From: Boswellia sacra
Lineage: Eukaryota > Streptophyta > Magnoliopsida > Sapindales > Burseraceae
Length of the DNA stretch: 64,000 nucleotides
NCBI GenBank assembly: GCA_013180625.2
Contig: SNVD02002577.1
Location: forward strand, 1,194,501 to 1,258,500
Direction of reading: 5' to 3'
The notes below the pieces were generated by a model that made no database searches, was not told the origin of the DNA, and worked only from the letters and a program-made list of their open reading frames with translations. The translations under genes and the position numbers were made by a program. The stretch's first letter is position 1. Each line of letters starts with the position of its first letter. Shown piece by piece: positions 10,966 to 21,931 of this stretch.

Positions 10966-12329
10966 TAGGGATGATAAAATGTATCGCAGGGGCTGGAATT
11001 TGTAAGGATTCGTCCTTATTGGGTGGGGATGGGGATATTATTTAGGAAGATGGGAGAAAAATTAATTCCTGCATCGTAATAGAGTAGGGATGGGTTTACT
11101 ATTCCTCACTCGAATCTGCCCTACAGCTTACAAAAATATTTTAAAATATAAAAATAATATTATTTTTATTTTTATATCATATATTATTATATTTAAAAAT
11201 TAGAAAATATGAAAATTATTTTAATTTAAATAGAATAATTATTTAATACAATAACATACAATCATTTAATTATCTAAAAATATAATATTATGGTATTTTA
11301 CTAAATCTCTAATTCAATTATAGATAACAAAATTAACAAAGTAATTAAGTTGTCGCAAGTTTATTTTAGAGAAAACACGGCAGTCAAATTATAGATACAA
11401 GATACAAGGGAGGTTACAAGTCTACGAGGCGATAAGCTCTTAATCTTGGCAAGCGTACACAAGTTCGCTTTGATTAATACTGTAAGTAAATTCATTGTAC
11501 TTAACATGTGATTTACATGATATGGCCAATTACGTATTTTGGCTACACATGTTTTTACAGTTGCATATGAATCTGCTTTCAGTATTAGTGAGAGATTTGT
11601 TAGTCTGTATCGTAGTAGATTACATCCAAAGACATTAGAAGCTTTGATGTGTGGTCAAGACTGGCTATGGGCTGAAATTAATGGTATGAAAAATGATAGT
11701 TAATTATTTGTCTAATTTAGTTTTTATATATTATTATTTTATTATTGTAAATTCATTAATTTGTGATGTATTTGTTAATGTGATTATGTCCATGTTCTTC
11801 GACAAAAATTGTACAAGGAACATATTTGGAAGATACAGATGAGATAAACTTAACTATATTATTAATTTATAAATTATAATGATTATAAATTGAAAGTAAT
11901 GATATTTTTTTAATGTTATAGGAATTAAGCTATCGAATATCTCAAGAAAAAAACAAATAGATGATGCTACATTGATGCAGAACATAATTTTAGAATGTCA
12001 TTTTTGTACTTCTTTTATTAGTTATTACTTATTTTATTTTCTTTGTTCATTTATTTTAAGTACTAGACTTGATTACAAAAATTAGATTATAATTTTGATA
12101 TTGTTATAAAAAGTTATTAATGATTTTTTTTTTGTTAGAGATTATTTATAATTATATGTTAACTAATTGTTACGTGAAGGTTTAATTTTAAGTAAAAATA
12201 ATATCATAAGGTTAGAAAAAATATTCTTTGCACGGAGATTATAAGAAGGAAGTAGGAAATGAAGAGTAATTTTAACAATTGGGTGGGGATCGGGGACGGC
12301 TTCCCACCTCCGCCCCCTTGCCATCCCTG
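10966..12329 (+). mobile_element. Decayed hAT-superfamily transposon (1,364 bp)
   Basis: The ends are inverted repeats, TAGGGATGATAAAA on the left and CCTTGCCATCCCTG on the right (CAGGGATGGCAAGG when inverted). They are flanked by an 8-bp target-site duplication differing at one base, GTTGAAGT (10958-10965) and GTTGAAGC (12330-12337). Eight-base duplications and CAGGG-type ends are hAT hallmarks. Inside, 11563-11682 encodes part of a hAT transposase dimerisation domain, and G-rich subterminal sequence lies near both ends. Most of the transposase gene is missing, so the copy is a non-autonomous deletion derivative. Confidence 0.85.
11563..11682 (+). pseudogene. hAT transposase C-terminal dimerisation-domain remnant
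   Basis: Reading from 11563, about 40 codons give a sequence with the conserved hAT blocks 'AYESAFS' and 'RLHPKTLEALMCGQDWLW'. In hAT transposases this region mediates dimerisation and sits at the C-terminus. No upstream RNase H-like catalytic domain is visible within the element, so this is a fragment. Confidence 0.8.
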
Positions 12330-12337
12330 GTTGAAGC

Positions 12338-12956
12338 AAACTTTTCGATAGCTTGATCTCAAAATCTTAAGCCACTATTCATTTTGTTCTCCCCATAAGC
12401 TAACTTTTTTATATGTGGTAATCATCCTTCGGCAGGCCACAATTATTAATGACACTGCTACTGATCTACAGTCGCAAGACTTGATATATCAATTATTGAT
12501 AAAACGAATATCCTTACAAGGAGATTCGAAGTGGAGTATTCCCCCTACAACATGGCCACTGGGCAAAAACAACAAGCGACAATATAATGTTGCTTTTGAA
12601 GTTGCTTTTATAAACCCTGCAATGTACCGATCATTCCATTCAAATACAAAAATGCTCTTAGGCTTAATTATATATAGTCAGAACACGCTAATCACATGAT
12701 AATCCATCCTTTTACCACTTCAAACTTCAAAGGCCAGAAAAAAACAAAACGAAAAAAACCAAGTCCCAATGTACTTTTACCATTACCACACTAATCGCGT
12801 AGCGTCACTCCCACGCCCAACCCATTACAAAGACTCATTGAAAGATGGATCCCGCGTTTTCAACACTAATCAAAACTTACCACTCACGTCCACACAAACT
12901 CTCAGCACACTCAATTCTGGTCATGCTTTTACTTTTGACTTGACTCCTCCACCACA
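12338..12956. other. Promoter region of the first PADRE gene
   Basis: AT-rich sequence with no coding frame of note, running up to the TATA box of the next gene. Confidence 0.5.
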
Positions 12957-12966
12957 TATAATAAAT
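12957..12966 (+). promoter_or_regulatory. Putative TATA box of PADRE gene 1
   Basis: TATAATAAAT about 150 bases before the ATG at 13108. A start near 12990 would give a leader of about 115 bases, normal for a plant gene. Confidence 0.5.
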
Positions 12967-13107
12967 ACTCCTTACACTCCAAATTACTACAACAACATTT
13001 ACATCAACTCGTGATCAAACACTCTTCCTCTTTCCTATTTTCGACTTAATTTCTTAAAACTCACTGCCGATCAAGAGGATTCAAGACAGAACAACTCAGA
13101 TTCCGAG

Positions 13108-13602
13108 ATGGGCAACAAAGTTTCGATGTGCTTTTCGGTGCATTCAATCCTTAAAGCAAAAATCATTGATGGTAAGGGAAACATGAAGCAAGTCGAGCTC
13201 CCCATGAAAGCTGCTGAGGTCATGCTTGAAGAAACAGGCTACATCATATCTCGGGTTAACGACCTCCAGAGAACTCACCGTATATCGGCCATGCGAGCTG
13301 ACGATGAACTGGAACCTGGAGCTGTTTACATGTTGGTTCCTGTAAGTAGGGCCCACAGCAAGGTTACAGAGAAGGATATTGCGATTATAGAGGCTGCTAC
13401 TTGTGAGAAGAAGAAAAAATCGTCACGGAGGAAGCGAAGCAGTGCCAAGGTGTTACCGGATGAAATTGACAAGTTGAGAGATGGTAATGAAGGTGATGAA
13501 TTTACAGTTTTGAGCACAAATGATTTGGGATTTCCCGGTCACCGCTTTAAGGACCAGAAGCACTGGAGCCCTGTCCTGGAAGCCATTGCTGAAGTATATT
13601 GA
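13108..13602 (+). CDS. PADRE-domain (DUF4228) protein, intronless, 164 aa
   Basis: A single-exon gene starting at the first ATG after the TATA box. The N-terminus MGNKVSMC fits N-myristoylation (Gly2, Ser6) with Cys8 as a possible palmitoylation site, so plasma-membrane attachment is likely. The DUF4228 layout is visible: an N-terminal beta region 'KAKIIDGKGNMKQVELP', the 'AAEVMLEETGYIISRVNDL' segment, the 'DDELEPGAVYMLVPV' segment, a disordered basic stretch 'KKKKSSRRKRSS' (about residues 103-115), and the C-terminal 'WSPVLEAIAE' motif. PADRE genes in Arabidopsis respond to fungal infection and abiotic stress; the biochemical function is unknown. A second family member lies 2 kb downstream on the same strand. 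Confidence 0.88.
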   Translation: MGNKVSMCFSVHSILKAKIIDGKGNMKQVELPMKAAEVMLEETGYIISRVNDLQRTHRISAMRADDELEPGAVYMLVPVSRAHSKVTEKDIAIIEAATCEKKKKSSRRKRSSAKVLPDEIDKLRDGNEGDEFTVLSTNDLGFPGHRFKDQKHWSPVLEAIAEVY

Positions 13603-15531
13603 ATAATTGAAAGTTGGAAATTATTTTAAACCTTTTCTCTCGGCTCTGATTTTGTTTTTTTTGCCCTTCGAGCCTTAATTTGTCAATGCAAAAGTTTTGA
13701 CAGATTTCACGGTAATATAAATTATTTCACGGTTATGCAGTTATAAAGTTGAGATACAAAGTTTATAAAGTTTGAACATAAAATTTGTTCTCTCTCACAA
13801 TAAGTGATATCGCAATATCTTATTATTTGTTATATAATCAATACCTTATTATTTGTTAGTGTATTTGATTTTTAATTTTTTAATATTTATTATTTATTTA
13901 TTTATTTGTAATATTTTTTTTTAAATGAATTATATTAGATGATGGGATTAATAATAAGAAATTGTCATGTTATTGTCACATCAATCGAATATAAATTTTG
14001 TACCTCAATTTCGTAAATATAACATGGCTCGTTATATTATATATGCAATAATTGGTTTTTTAACCTTAAAATATCTTATTAATTATTCTTAATTACTGTG
14101 TTAGTTTAGTTATAATATTTTTTATTTATATAAATTAATTTATTACATTGTATACATTGATCAAATAACTTATACGAAGCATAATTTGATCAATTAAAAT
14201 CTTTTCCCCTTTTTATCTAAATGTTTATGCATATCAATGATTGAAAATCTAGTTTTAGATTTTTACAGTTGATTATTTAAATATAATACTTTGTCAAAGG
14301 TTTATTTAATATTGAAAACATAAGAAAATGAACCAAGGGACCACGAGTACAGCGTTACATTTCAGAAACAGCTTGGTCGAATTATGAATCTGGAATTAAT
14401 TTCATTGATCAAGTGAGTTGCATTGTACATTTTGATGGGTCCGAACCTTAAACTGGCCCATAGTTATATAAAATATAAGGGCTTTGACTGCTAATTAGCT
14501 AGGTTTGATAACTCGAATTTGTTGAGGTAGCCAGCCAACGACATGAATTTTCGATAGACTCTGTCACCTGCCCAAATTGTTAAATACATAAGTTCTGTTG
14601 AGGTCTCAAGAGTCAAGACGTGATATAATTAGTTACTTATATATTATATATAGACAATTAAATAATTGACCAACATAATGTGATTACTATTATCATATGT
14701 ATTTTACAAATATTTATTCTATTTGTAAATAAATTCTGACATAATAGATGATATATGATTTTTGTTTTTATTGTTATAGTCATTATTGATGTGGTATGGG
14801 TCAAATAACCCATTATTAATTTATTTTGAAAATTTGAATAAAATTACAAATGTCATTAAAAATTTTCTTTAATTTCAACTTATTTGCTTGGTTTGACTAT
14901 CTCTAAATTATAAACATTTATCACAAATAGTATTACTAGATGACGACGATACAATGATCATGCTCTCCTATTTTATGTTAGTAACCCATTATTAAATGTT
15001 TACTTAACAGTGATAACTTTTACTTCCGATTCCGAAAAAGACATGTCCATTAATTTCAAACACAAAGTGGATATAATTGAAGGGGTTTCCTTAATGCATA
15101 TGATTCAATAGCTTGCTCGTGCCCCAAAAATTGCCTGATTTAATAGTATATACCCCCGTGAGAAAATGACTCACGGAAAACTTTGTAGTTGGACCGTCCA
15201 ATTTAACTCGCGCATCATATAATATAATAGTAAAATATTTATTTTATATATATATATATATATGCTTATATTAATTAGGTAGTATAGTTACGGTTCAACG
15301 GTTTCTTTGACTTCATTTTAACGTTAGGGATGACAAATGGGACCCATTCCCAGAGTTACAAAAAATCTCCCACCGTTGGATCGAGTTAAGAATTTACCTA
15401 AAGTGTCAATTTTGGCACGTCGAAACAAATCTCCATGCAACAACTCCAAATTTTAAGTTAACACCAAGTCCACCATTATGTCCCTCACAAGATGGAGCGG
15501 TTTAACAAACATCTCCTACGCACTTCCTACA
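13603..15531. other. AT-rich spacer between the PADRE genes
   Basis: The first part is the 3' region of PADRE gene 1. The rest is AT-rich, with an (AT)n run at about 15244-15262 and no supported gene or clear transposon ends. Confidence 0.55.
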
Positions 15532-15537
15532 TATACA
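15532..15537 (+). promoter_or_regulatory. Putative TATA box of PADRE gene 2
   Basis: TATACA about 65 bases before the ATG at 15599, which would place transcription start near 15562 with a short leader. Confidence 0.4.
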
Positions 15538-15598
15538 CTCCCTACACTCAACAACGTACACGCATTCTCCTAGCTAATTAATCTCAGTCTCATGCTCA

Positions 15599-16222
15599 AT
15601 GGGCAATTACATCACATACCATCCCTTCAGCTCTGATCATGCATCAACCGGAAAAGTCATCCTATCAGACGGCTCCGTGCATGAGTTTGATTCTCCTCTC
15701 ACTGTGGCAGAGCTCATGCTGGAGCACCCGCAACAAGTAGTTGTAGAGTTGCACTCTGCCATGAATGCGAAGAGGCCGAACCCTTTGCCAGCTGACAAGA
15801 AGCTGGATGTCAAGAAGGTTTATGCAATGCTTCCAATCAAGCGAGGCAAGCCAGCATCGTTGACGTCGGACGAAGCTCGTCAGGTTCTTTTGAGTGCGAA
15901 TTCAGTGCTGAGGTCACGCTCTCTCTTGTCGTCGTCTAAGTTTCTTCCTTTGTTTGCTAAGATATGCCCTGCAGTCAGTACTGAAGAGGGAGAAAGGTTT
16001 GTGCAGTTGCAGAAGAAGGAAAGCGTAGAAAAAGCGAAATTGGAGATGAAGCACTTTGAACCGGAGCTTTTGCCGGAGAGTTTGGAGGGAAGGCCAGAGT
16101 ATTTAAGTCGGCAGCTTTCTGGTAAAGGGTGGAAGCCTAGCTTGGATACCATTAAGGAGAAGAAGGCTGAGAAGAAGATCCCTCACTGGTTGCTTCACAA
16201 AGGTTTAACTGTATCTAAATAA
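15599..16222 (+). CDS. PADRE-domain (DUF4228) protein, intronless, 207 aa
   Basis: Single-exon gene starting MGNYIT, with Gly2 and Thr6 compatible with N-myristoylation. The DUF4228 architecture is present: 'GKVILSDGSVHEFDSPLTVAELMLEHP' region near residues 18-44, 'PADKKLDVKKVYAMLPIKRGKP' near 64-85, and a C-terminal 'GWKPSLDTIKE' equivalent to the conserved W-x-P-x-L-x-x-I motif. The protein is longer than the 164-residue neighbour and diverged in sequence, so it is from another subgroup rather than a recent tandem copy. The family is associated with pathogen and stress responses, without a known reaction. Confidence in the family is high, in any specific function low. Confidence 0.87.
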   Translation: MGNYITYHPFSSDHASTGKVILSDGSVHEFDSPLTVAELMLEHPQQVVVELHSAMNAKRPNPLPADKKLDVKKVYAMLPIKRGKPASLTSDEARQVLLSANSVLRSRSLLSSSKFLPLFAKICPAVSTEEGERFVQLQKKESVEKAKLEMKHFEPELLPESLEGRPEYLSRQLSGKGWKPSLDTIKEKKAEKKIPHWLLHKGLTVSK

Positions 16223-16797
16223 CTTCAATAAAAGCATAAAACAAAAAGTAAAGTATAATTTACTTTGAAATATATATTTTTGACTTATCAGATTATGAAG
16301 GGTGAACAAATATGTTTCTTTTTTAATTATGCCATGATAAGTTAGTTACAATATCATGTTAATTGAACAAAGTAATCGCCAACGTTTACATAAAATATAC
16401 TTCAGATTAGGGGTCTATGTGGAATTTTGTTGTACAAAACTGACCTTTAATCTGGGTTACGTGTCAAGTTTATATAAATTAATATTATCATTATTAATAT
16501 CATCCCCGGTCTCCGATTCAAAGCCAAAGTGCATTCTCTAACCCTTACCTAACCGCCTTTTTTTGGACCAATTAAAATTCAAACCGGATTAGATATGTTA
16601 TGTGGCAATTTGAAAAATTATAGTAAATTAATAGAATAGTACCAGGTGCATAACTGAAAATTTGCTTTTATGGGCTAAATTTTTTTCATTAATATTTAGT
16701 TTATGGCTAAATTTTATCGTAAAAATTGTTTATATATAAATAAATATGTAAGATAAAAAAATTGTGTGTGTGCGCATATATATTACTTTAAAATCAA
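16223..16797. other. 3' region of PADRE gene 2 and spacer
   Basis: AT-rich sequence without coding frames. It precedes the transposon cluster at 16.8-19.8 kb. Confidence 0.5.
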
Positions 16798-16993
16798 TAA
16801 TACTAGGTATACAACTAAGTTGTATAACATAACCCATATAATCTGACATCGTATAAATCTATCAGATGTGTAAGTCTCATTTTATTTATTAAAACTTAGT
16901 TACTTTATTTTTTATTTTTATTCACTGAATGAATTTATGTCATGTCAGATTATACGAGTAAGATTATACAACTTAGTTGTATACGTAGCATTA
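16798..16993. mobile_element. Palindromic MITE, 196 bp
   Basis: The left end TAATACTAGGTATACAACT and the inverted right end TAATGCTACGTATACAACT match, and the inverted repeat extends about 55 bases on each side to a shared TATAATCTGACAT block. Each arm also contains its own 21-base near-palindrome (GTATACAACT...AGTTGTATA), so the element is a hairpin with smaller hairpins at its tips. It has no coding capacity. I cannot assign the superfamily with confidence. Confidence 0.8.
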
Positions 16994-17279
16994 CTCCTTT
17001 AAAATTTAGAAGGAAAAAGATGAGAATAATGAAAATTTATAATTTGATAATTTGAGACTTAGATAGTTACCTTTTATAACCAAAAAAAAAAACAAAGAGA
17101 TAAAATAAAATTTTCTTTGAAATATGATAGAAGATTTACCATGTATTTTTTTTCTCAAGTTTGAGTGAGCTATAGGCAAGAAATTTTGTTTTGAAAAAAG
17201 GTTATAAGAGTTATAATTTAAATTTTTCATATAAAATTGAAATTTGTCTCAAAACTAGCCCAAGTGAGTCGTCCTTAGC

Positions 17280-18493
17280 TAGGGATGGCAAAACAATCCG
17301 GCCGGGGCCGGGGCCCCAAAAAATCCGATCATGCGGGGCCGGGGAATTACCCGAAAAATCGGGGTAATTTGCCAGGATCGGGGTGCGATTTTTCTGCCCG
17401 GCCGGGGCCGGGGCAGAGTTGCCAAGGCCGGGGACCAGGAATTGAACCCGGGGTGCGTAATTAAATTATAAAATTATATCAATTTAATCCATCAAATTTG
17501 TATTCTTAAATATAACCCCTTAAACGACATCCTCTGTTGTCTACAATTGACTTGTCATTTGCTTCAACCTGCAAATACAAAGCCTTTATAGTTAAATATG
17601 ATGCAAAAAGGCAAAAAAAAAAAAACTTTAACATGCAACCTGCCAAAATGCTCGACAAAACTCGACGAACTCGATAGCGCTCGACACGACTCGACATGTA
17701 AGTGTCAAGTGTCGAATTGGTCATCCAACACTCGATGTCTTCGAAAATAGACTGATATCGAGTGTCGGTTATGAATCCGACACGACATGACTCGGCATGT
17801 AAGTGTCGAGTATCTAATGATGCATCATCACTCGACATGTAAGTGTCGAGTGTCGGATTCATCATCCGACACTCGATGTCTTCAAAAAATAGACTGATAT
17901 CGAGTGTCGGTTGTGAATCCGACATGACTCGATATGTAAGTGTCGAGTGTCGAATGATCGTGTCGAGCTCTATCGAGTACGTCGAGTTTTGTCGAGCGTT
18001 TTAGCAGGTTGCTTGTTTTAGCTTTGTTTTTTTGTCTTTTTGCATCATATTTAACTATAACGGCCTTATATATTAAATATGATGCATGATGTCGGATTTC
18101 ATGATGTCGAGTGTTGTATTCCGTCGAGTGTTGGATTTTATATTGTCGTAAATTAAATTTGGTATGTTTTTCTTGTCGTGAGTTGTTTACCTTGATGTGT
18201 TTATTATTGTTGTCGCAATGTACTTGTTACTTGTTGATTTTGTTTGTTGGTGACTTGGTAGTATTTACTTGAAACACTCGACATGTCGGATGAAAGCTAG
18301 TGTCGAGGATGCATCCGACACTTGATGTCTTCAAAAATAGACTGATATCGAGTGTCGGATACACAACCCGGGTTATTGGAAAACCTAGACTCGCTCGGGG
18401 TACCCCGGCCCCGGCCCCGGCCCAGAAAAAAAAATTTCAGGGAATTTCCTGGGACCGGGTTTTGTAAACCGACCCCGGATTTTGCCATCCCTA
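17280..18493. mobile_element. hAT-like non-autonomous element, 1,214 bp, with nested inverted repeat
   Basis: Terminal inverted repeats TAGGGATGGCAAAA / TTTTGCCATCCCTA are flanked by an 8-bp target-site duplication with one mismatch: TCCTTAGC (17272-17279) and TCCTTGGC (18494-18501). Both subterminal regions are rich in CCGGGG/CCCCGG repeats (about 17298-17460 and 18400-18480), unlike the AT-rich surroundings. The middle (17571-18350) is a second inverted repeat made of TCGAG/TGTCGAG motifs. There is no transposase coding. Confidence 0.88.
17571..18075. repeat. Long inverted repeat inside the hAT-like element
   Basis: The left arm begins near 17571 (AGCCTTTATAGTTAAATATG, then TGCAACCTGCCAAAATGCTCG). 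The right arm ends near 18075 with the inverse of the same blocks (GTTTTAGCAGGTTGC, CATATTTAACTATAACGGCC). Between them, TGTAAGTGTCGAGTGTCG and GACTGATATCGAGTGTCGG units repeat several times in both orientations. The structure resembles a foldback unit captured by the outer element. Confidence 0.75.
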
Positions 18494-18749
18494 TCCTTGG
18501 CTCTACCTCTCGATAGCGCCATGGGACTTTCTGCATTGATTCATAAAAATATATTTTATTTTATGAGTAATCTTAATGCATATCATAAACTATATATTAA
18601 TATCTCAAATATATATATATATATATTTTTTGCAAAAATTGTATTTAATGATTACAATTTTGTCAAAAGAAGTAATTTATTGATTAAGAATTATTAAATA
18701 TTTCTATTATTCATTTTTTTGAAAAATATGTAAACAATAGTTTCAAGAT

Positions 18750-19815
18750 TAGAGCTGGGACCAATCCCTATGGGGATGGGCACTCGCAACTCCCCACCCG
18801 TTTGGATCGGGGATGGGGAGTAACAAATAGGAAACGGGATGGGGATTGGGATGAAAATTTTTCTCAAAATTAAATGGGAATCAAGATGGAGATTGTGTTC
18901 TCCAACCTGGCCCGGCCCGTTCCCCAAATATATATGTGTGTATACATATATACATATATTGGACTGACAAAAGAAAAAGACATCAACCTTATTTATAAAG
19001 GATAGTAAGGAATTATGAAAATTCTGGAGCAATTTTAATTTGATTTACTTTTCAAATTTATATATGTTAAAATAGACATCTTTAAGGTTTGTTTAAAATT
19101 TTTTTCATTGAAAAATGTTGAGCATTTGATTTTTAATGAACTTTTGAAAAACGACTCTGCAACTCTGAGATTTTTAGTTTTCTAGAGGATATCAGTTTTA
19201 TAAAATTTATTTGAGCTACTTAGAGATATCAAAAAACTATTAAATTTGGAATATATTTTCGTCTTTGAGTTTAGTTTGATCCTACAAATTTTTCTAATTT
19301 TATAACTTAACTAGGATTTTTTATGTAGTTACAAATGAAGAGAGGTCATTCTTAAAAGCTATTGATAAAACTGATAGACCCCAAAACATAAATTATTTTA
19401 AAATGCCTTTATTATTCAAATTTTTTTAGAATTGACAAGCTTAAAGATAAAGGTGTCTGTAATGTTTTTCTTAAATTTTAGGTTAATTAGATTAATAGAT
19501 TAATTATAAAAAATTAGAAAATCAGTATTGCTCTATTTTGGAAGCTTGAAAGTGAAGTTAATCAAAAGTTAAAAAATTGTTAATACTGATGGATGCAATG
19601 TTTAGAAAAATGCTAAAATATAATTCAAAAAAATAAAATTAGTATATGTAGCTTGGAGTGGATTGGAGATAGGGATTATTTAAAAAATTAGGGATGTGGA
19701 TGGAGATGTAGGTTAATTTCTAAATTAGAGACGAGGTGAGAATGGGGATTAATTTTCAAATTAAGAATGGGAATGGGATGACATATCTGCGCCACCCCGC
19801 CCGAACCCACCTCTG
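18750..19815. mobile_element. hAT-like non-autonomous element, 1,066 bp
   Basis: A perfect 8-bp target-site duplication TTCAAGAT flanks the element at 18742-18749 and 19816-19823. The ends are short inverted repeats: TAGAGCTGGG on the left and CCCACCTCTG on the right (CAGAGGTGGG when inverted). Subterminal sequence is rich in GGGGATGGGG-type runs on both sides. No transposase frame is visible. It lies only 257 bp from the preceding hAT-like element. Confidence 0.82.
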
Positions 19816-19823
19816 TTCAAGAT

Positions 19824-21887
19824 TAACCTCTTTGAGAAAGAAAAGTTTTGATACATAAACATGTACTAACAAAAGCGTGTGAAATTACTGCTCTGTAGGA
19901 AAACTTTTATTACTCTGCCAATTAAAGATATGTTTACCCTATATAGAATTATCTAAAGAAAGGGTATGGTTTAATTTACCGTTGTTGTCTATTGTCACAT
20001 AAAAAAATTTAAGTTGTACCGAAACTATAATTGATCAGATTCTGTATTGATCATTAATGTAATGGAATGCTTCTCGTCGCCATCAAATCCATACTAGCCT
20101 GACACATGGCAATCTCGATTTGATTCAACTCCCCCTCTAAACACAGAGATCTCTATTGGCACGTATCTTAAACGCAAAGGCAATACAGCATCCTGAATCC
20201 ATAAGAAATTCCCACAATGCTTTTTCATTGCATGACACCTTATATTCGGGAAAATTAAAGCTTAGAAGAAGTTGACTCTACTCTCTCACAAAAATTAATT
20301 TAGATAGACAATTTCAAGTGGTAGGGCAGAAATTGCTTGGTTTGTTGGAAAACTTATCTTCTCATGCCACGTAACTATAATTGGGATTAAGAATTAAGGC
20401 ATACAACTGATTGCTAACTATTATCCACTTTCCTGTGCATTTAATTTGGTCTATATTATCAAGCTTTCCCCTGCTATTGTTGATTGTTCCATTCCAATCA
20501 AAGGGTCCACAACTTTCATGATTAAATTAGTTAAGTTTTCTGGTCCGGCTACCATTCAATTATTACCTTGTTACCATTGTTCTTCCTCTTCATTATTGCC
20601 ATAACAACCTCTAGCCACGTGTACTTTTCAGTCTTTTATCCTGATATGCTTCTGAAATTCCATCTTCTAGTTAGACAATTGAAACAAGTTCATAAAGAGC
20701 TTGGCTTCTTCTATTTAAATTCATGCATTGCTATGATGCTCTGTTTTGTTTTACATGTCGGATCATAAATGCCTTCAACACTCTCGAAGCAAACTGAGCG
20801 TCACTTGGGTATGGGCATTTGGGACAAGCCATAGGGGTTTGTTTGCAACGATTCTGTTATTCTTAAGGTTGTTAGATGGAGTGATTGTAACAGACCGTTT
20901 TGGACCAAGCTGTCTCAAACACAACCCACCTACAGCTGCGGTTTATGAATGGAGTGCTCAAGGAGTCAAGGATGAGCAGGATTTCATATATGCTCTCCAA
21001 CTAAGCATTATTGCTAATGAATCATTGATTTTGCAAGAAATAATTCACAAAAGCTATAATATTTTGCTAATCTATTATTCCGTATGGGACCTGTCGCCAA
21101 TGTGATCCAGTAAATTATCCTCTAGCAGCAGCAAATTGCTTGGTCCTGCCTTGTTTTCTCTGCCTTAGAATCCTGAGAATCTCTGCACAAGCTGTGAGGT
21201 AACCAAATGAAGCCAATTGCTGATATGGGTCAAAGCTGAACCATCTCTAACACATTTTAGTAAGTTCGTAAATATGTATCTAGTATCCCCAGTTTAATAA
21301 ATTATATTTTAAAGCTTAAATAAAAAAGTAAGGGGAAAGCAAAGGATAAGTAAGAGATATAGAGAAAGTTCCAAAACAGACAATCTTCTGCTAGACATTA
21401 TGGGAACTTTCCCTTAAAAAGCTTATACCAGAACAGAGCAGATGCAAGTGGCTGACATTTTTTTTTTCCTTTTCTTTTCATCATCACCCCAACCATTTCC
21501 CTCAAGTTGCATATAGATTGATTATAATATTGGAACTCCAAATACCCATTAAATTGCTGAAACTAAAAAACATTTTGAAGATTTTTTCACGTTAAATTAT
21601 TTTCATAGCCGCCCAATTCTAGCCATTGTTTTTTATTCCCAAAAAAAAAAAACTCGTATACTTCGATGACTGAGCGTAGTCCTCCATGGTCTGGCCACTG
21701 AACCAAGAATAAGGTCCCATTCAAAGTACTTAAAATATCATCCACCAACCACTACAGTCACATAGAGGCTGAAATACTCCATCATGATTCTGATTCGTCT
21801 ATGGAGCCATGAACTTGTTAGGTTATTAGTTAGTTATGCCACTTTGGCTCGCTTTACTCTTTGCTGCAAGTTACTAACTTCATTTAA

Positions 21888-21931
<44 letters not shown>

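Noticed and set aside
17430..17460. B-box-like GGGTTCAATTCCTGG on the minus strand, suggesting a tRNA or SINE
   Set aside because: No matching A-box or cloverleaf, and it lies inside the GC-rich end of a well-bounded hAT-like element.
20746..21105. 119-codon open frame upstream of the beta-xylosidase
   Set aside because: No recognisable domain, no codon or composition signal, no splice partners; consistent with chance in AT-rich DNA.
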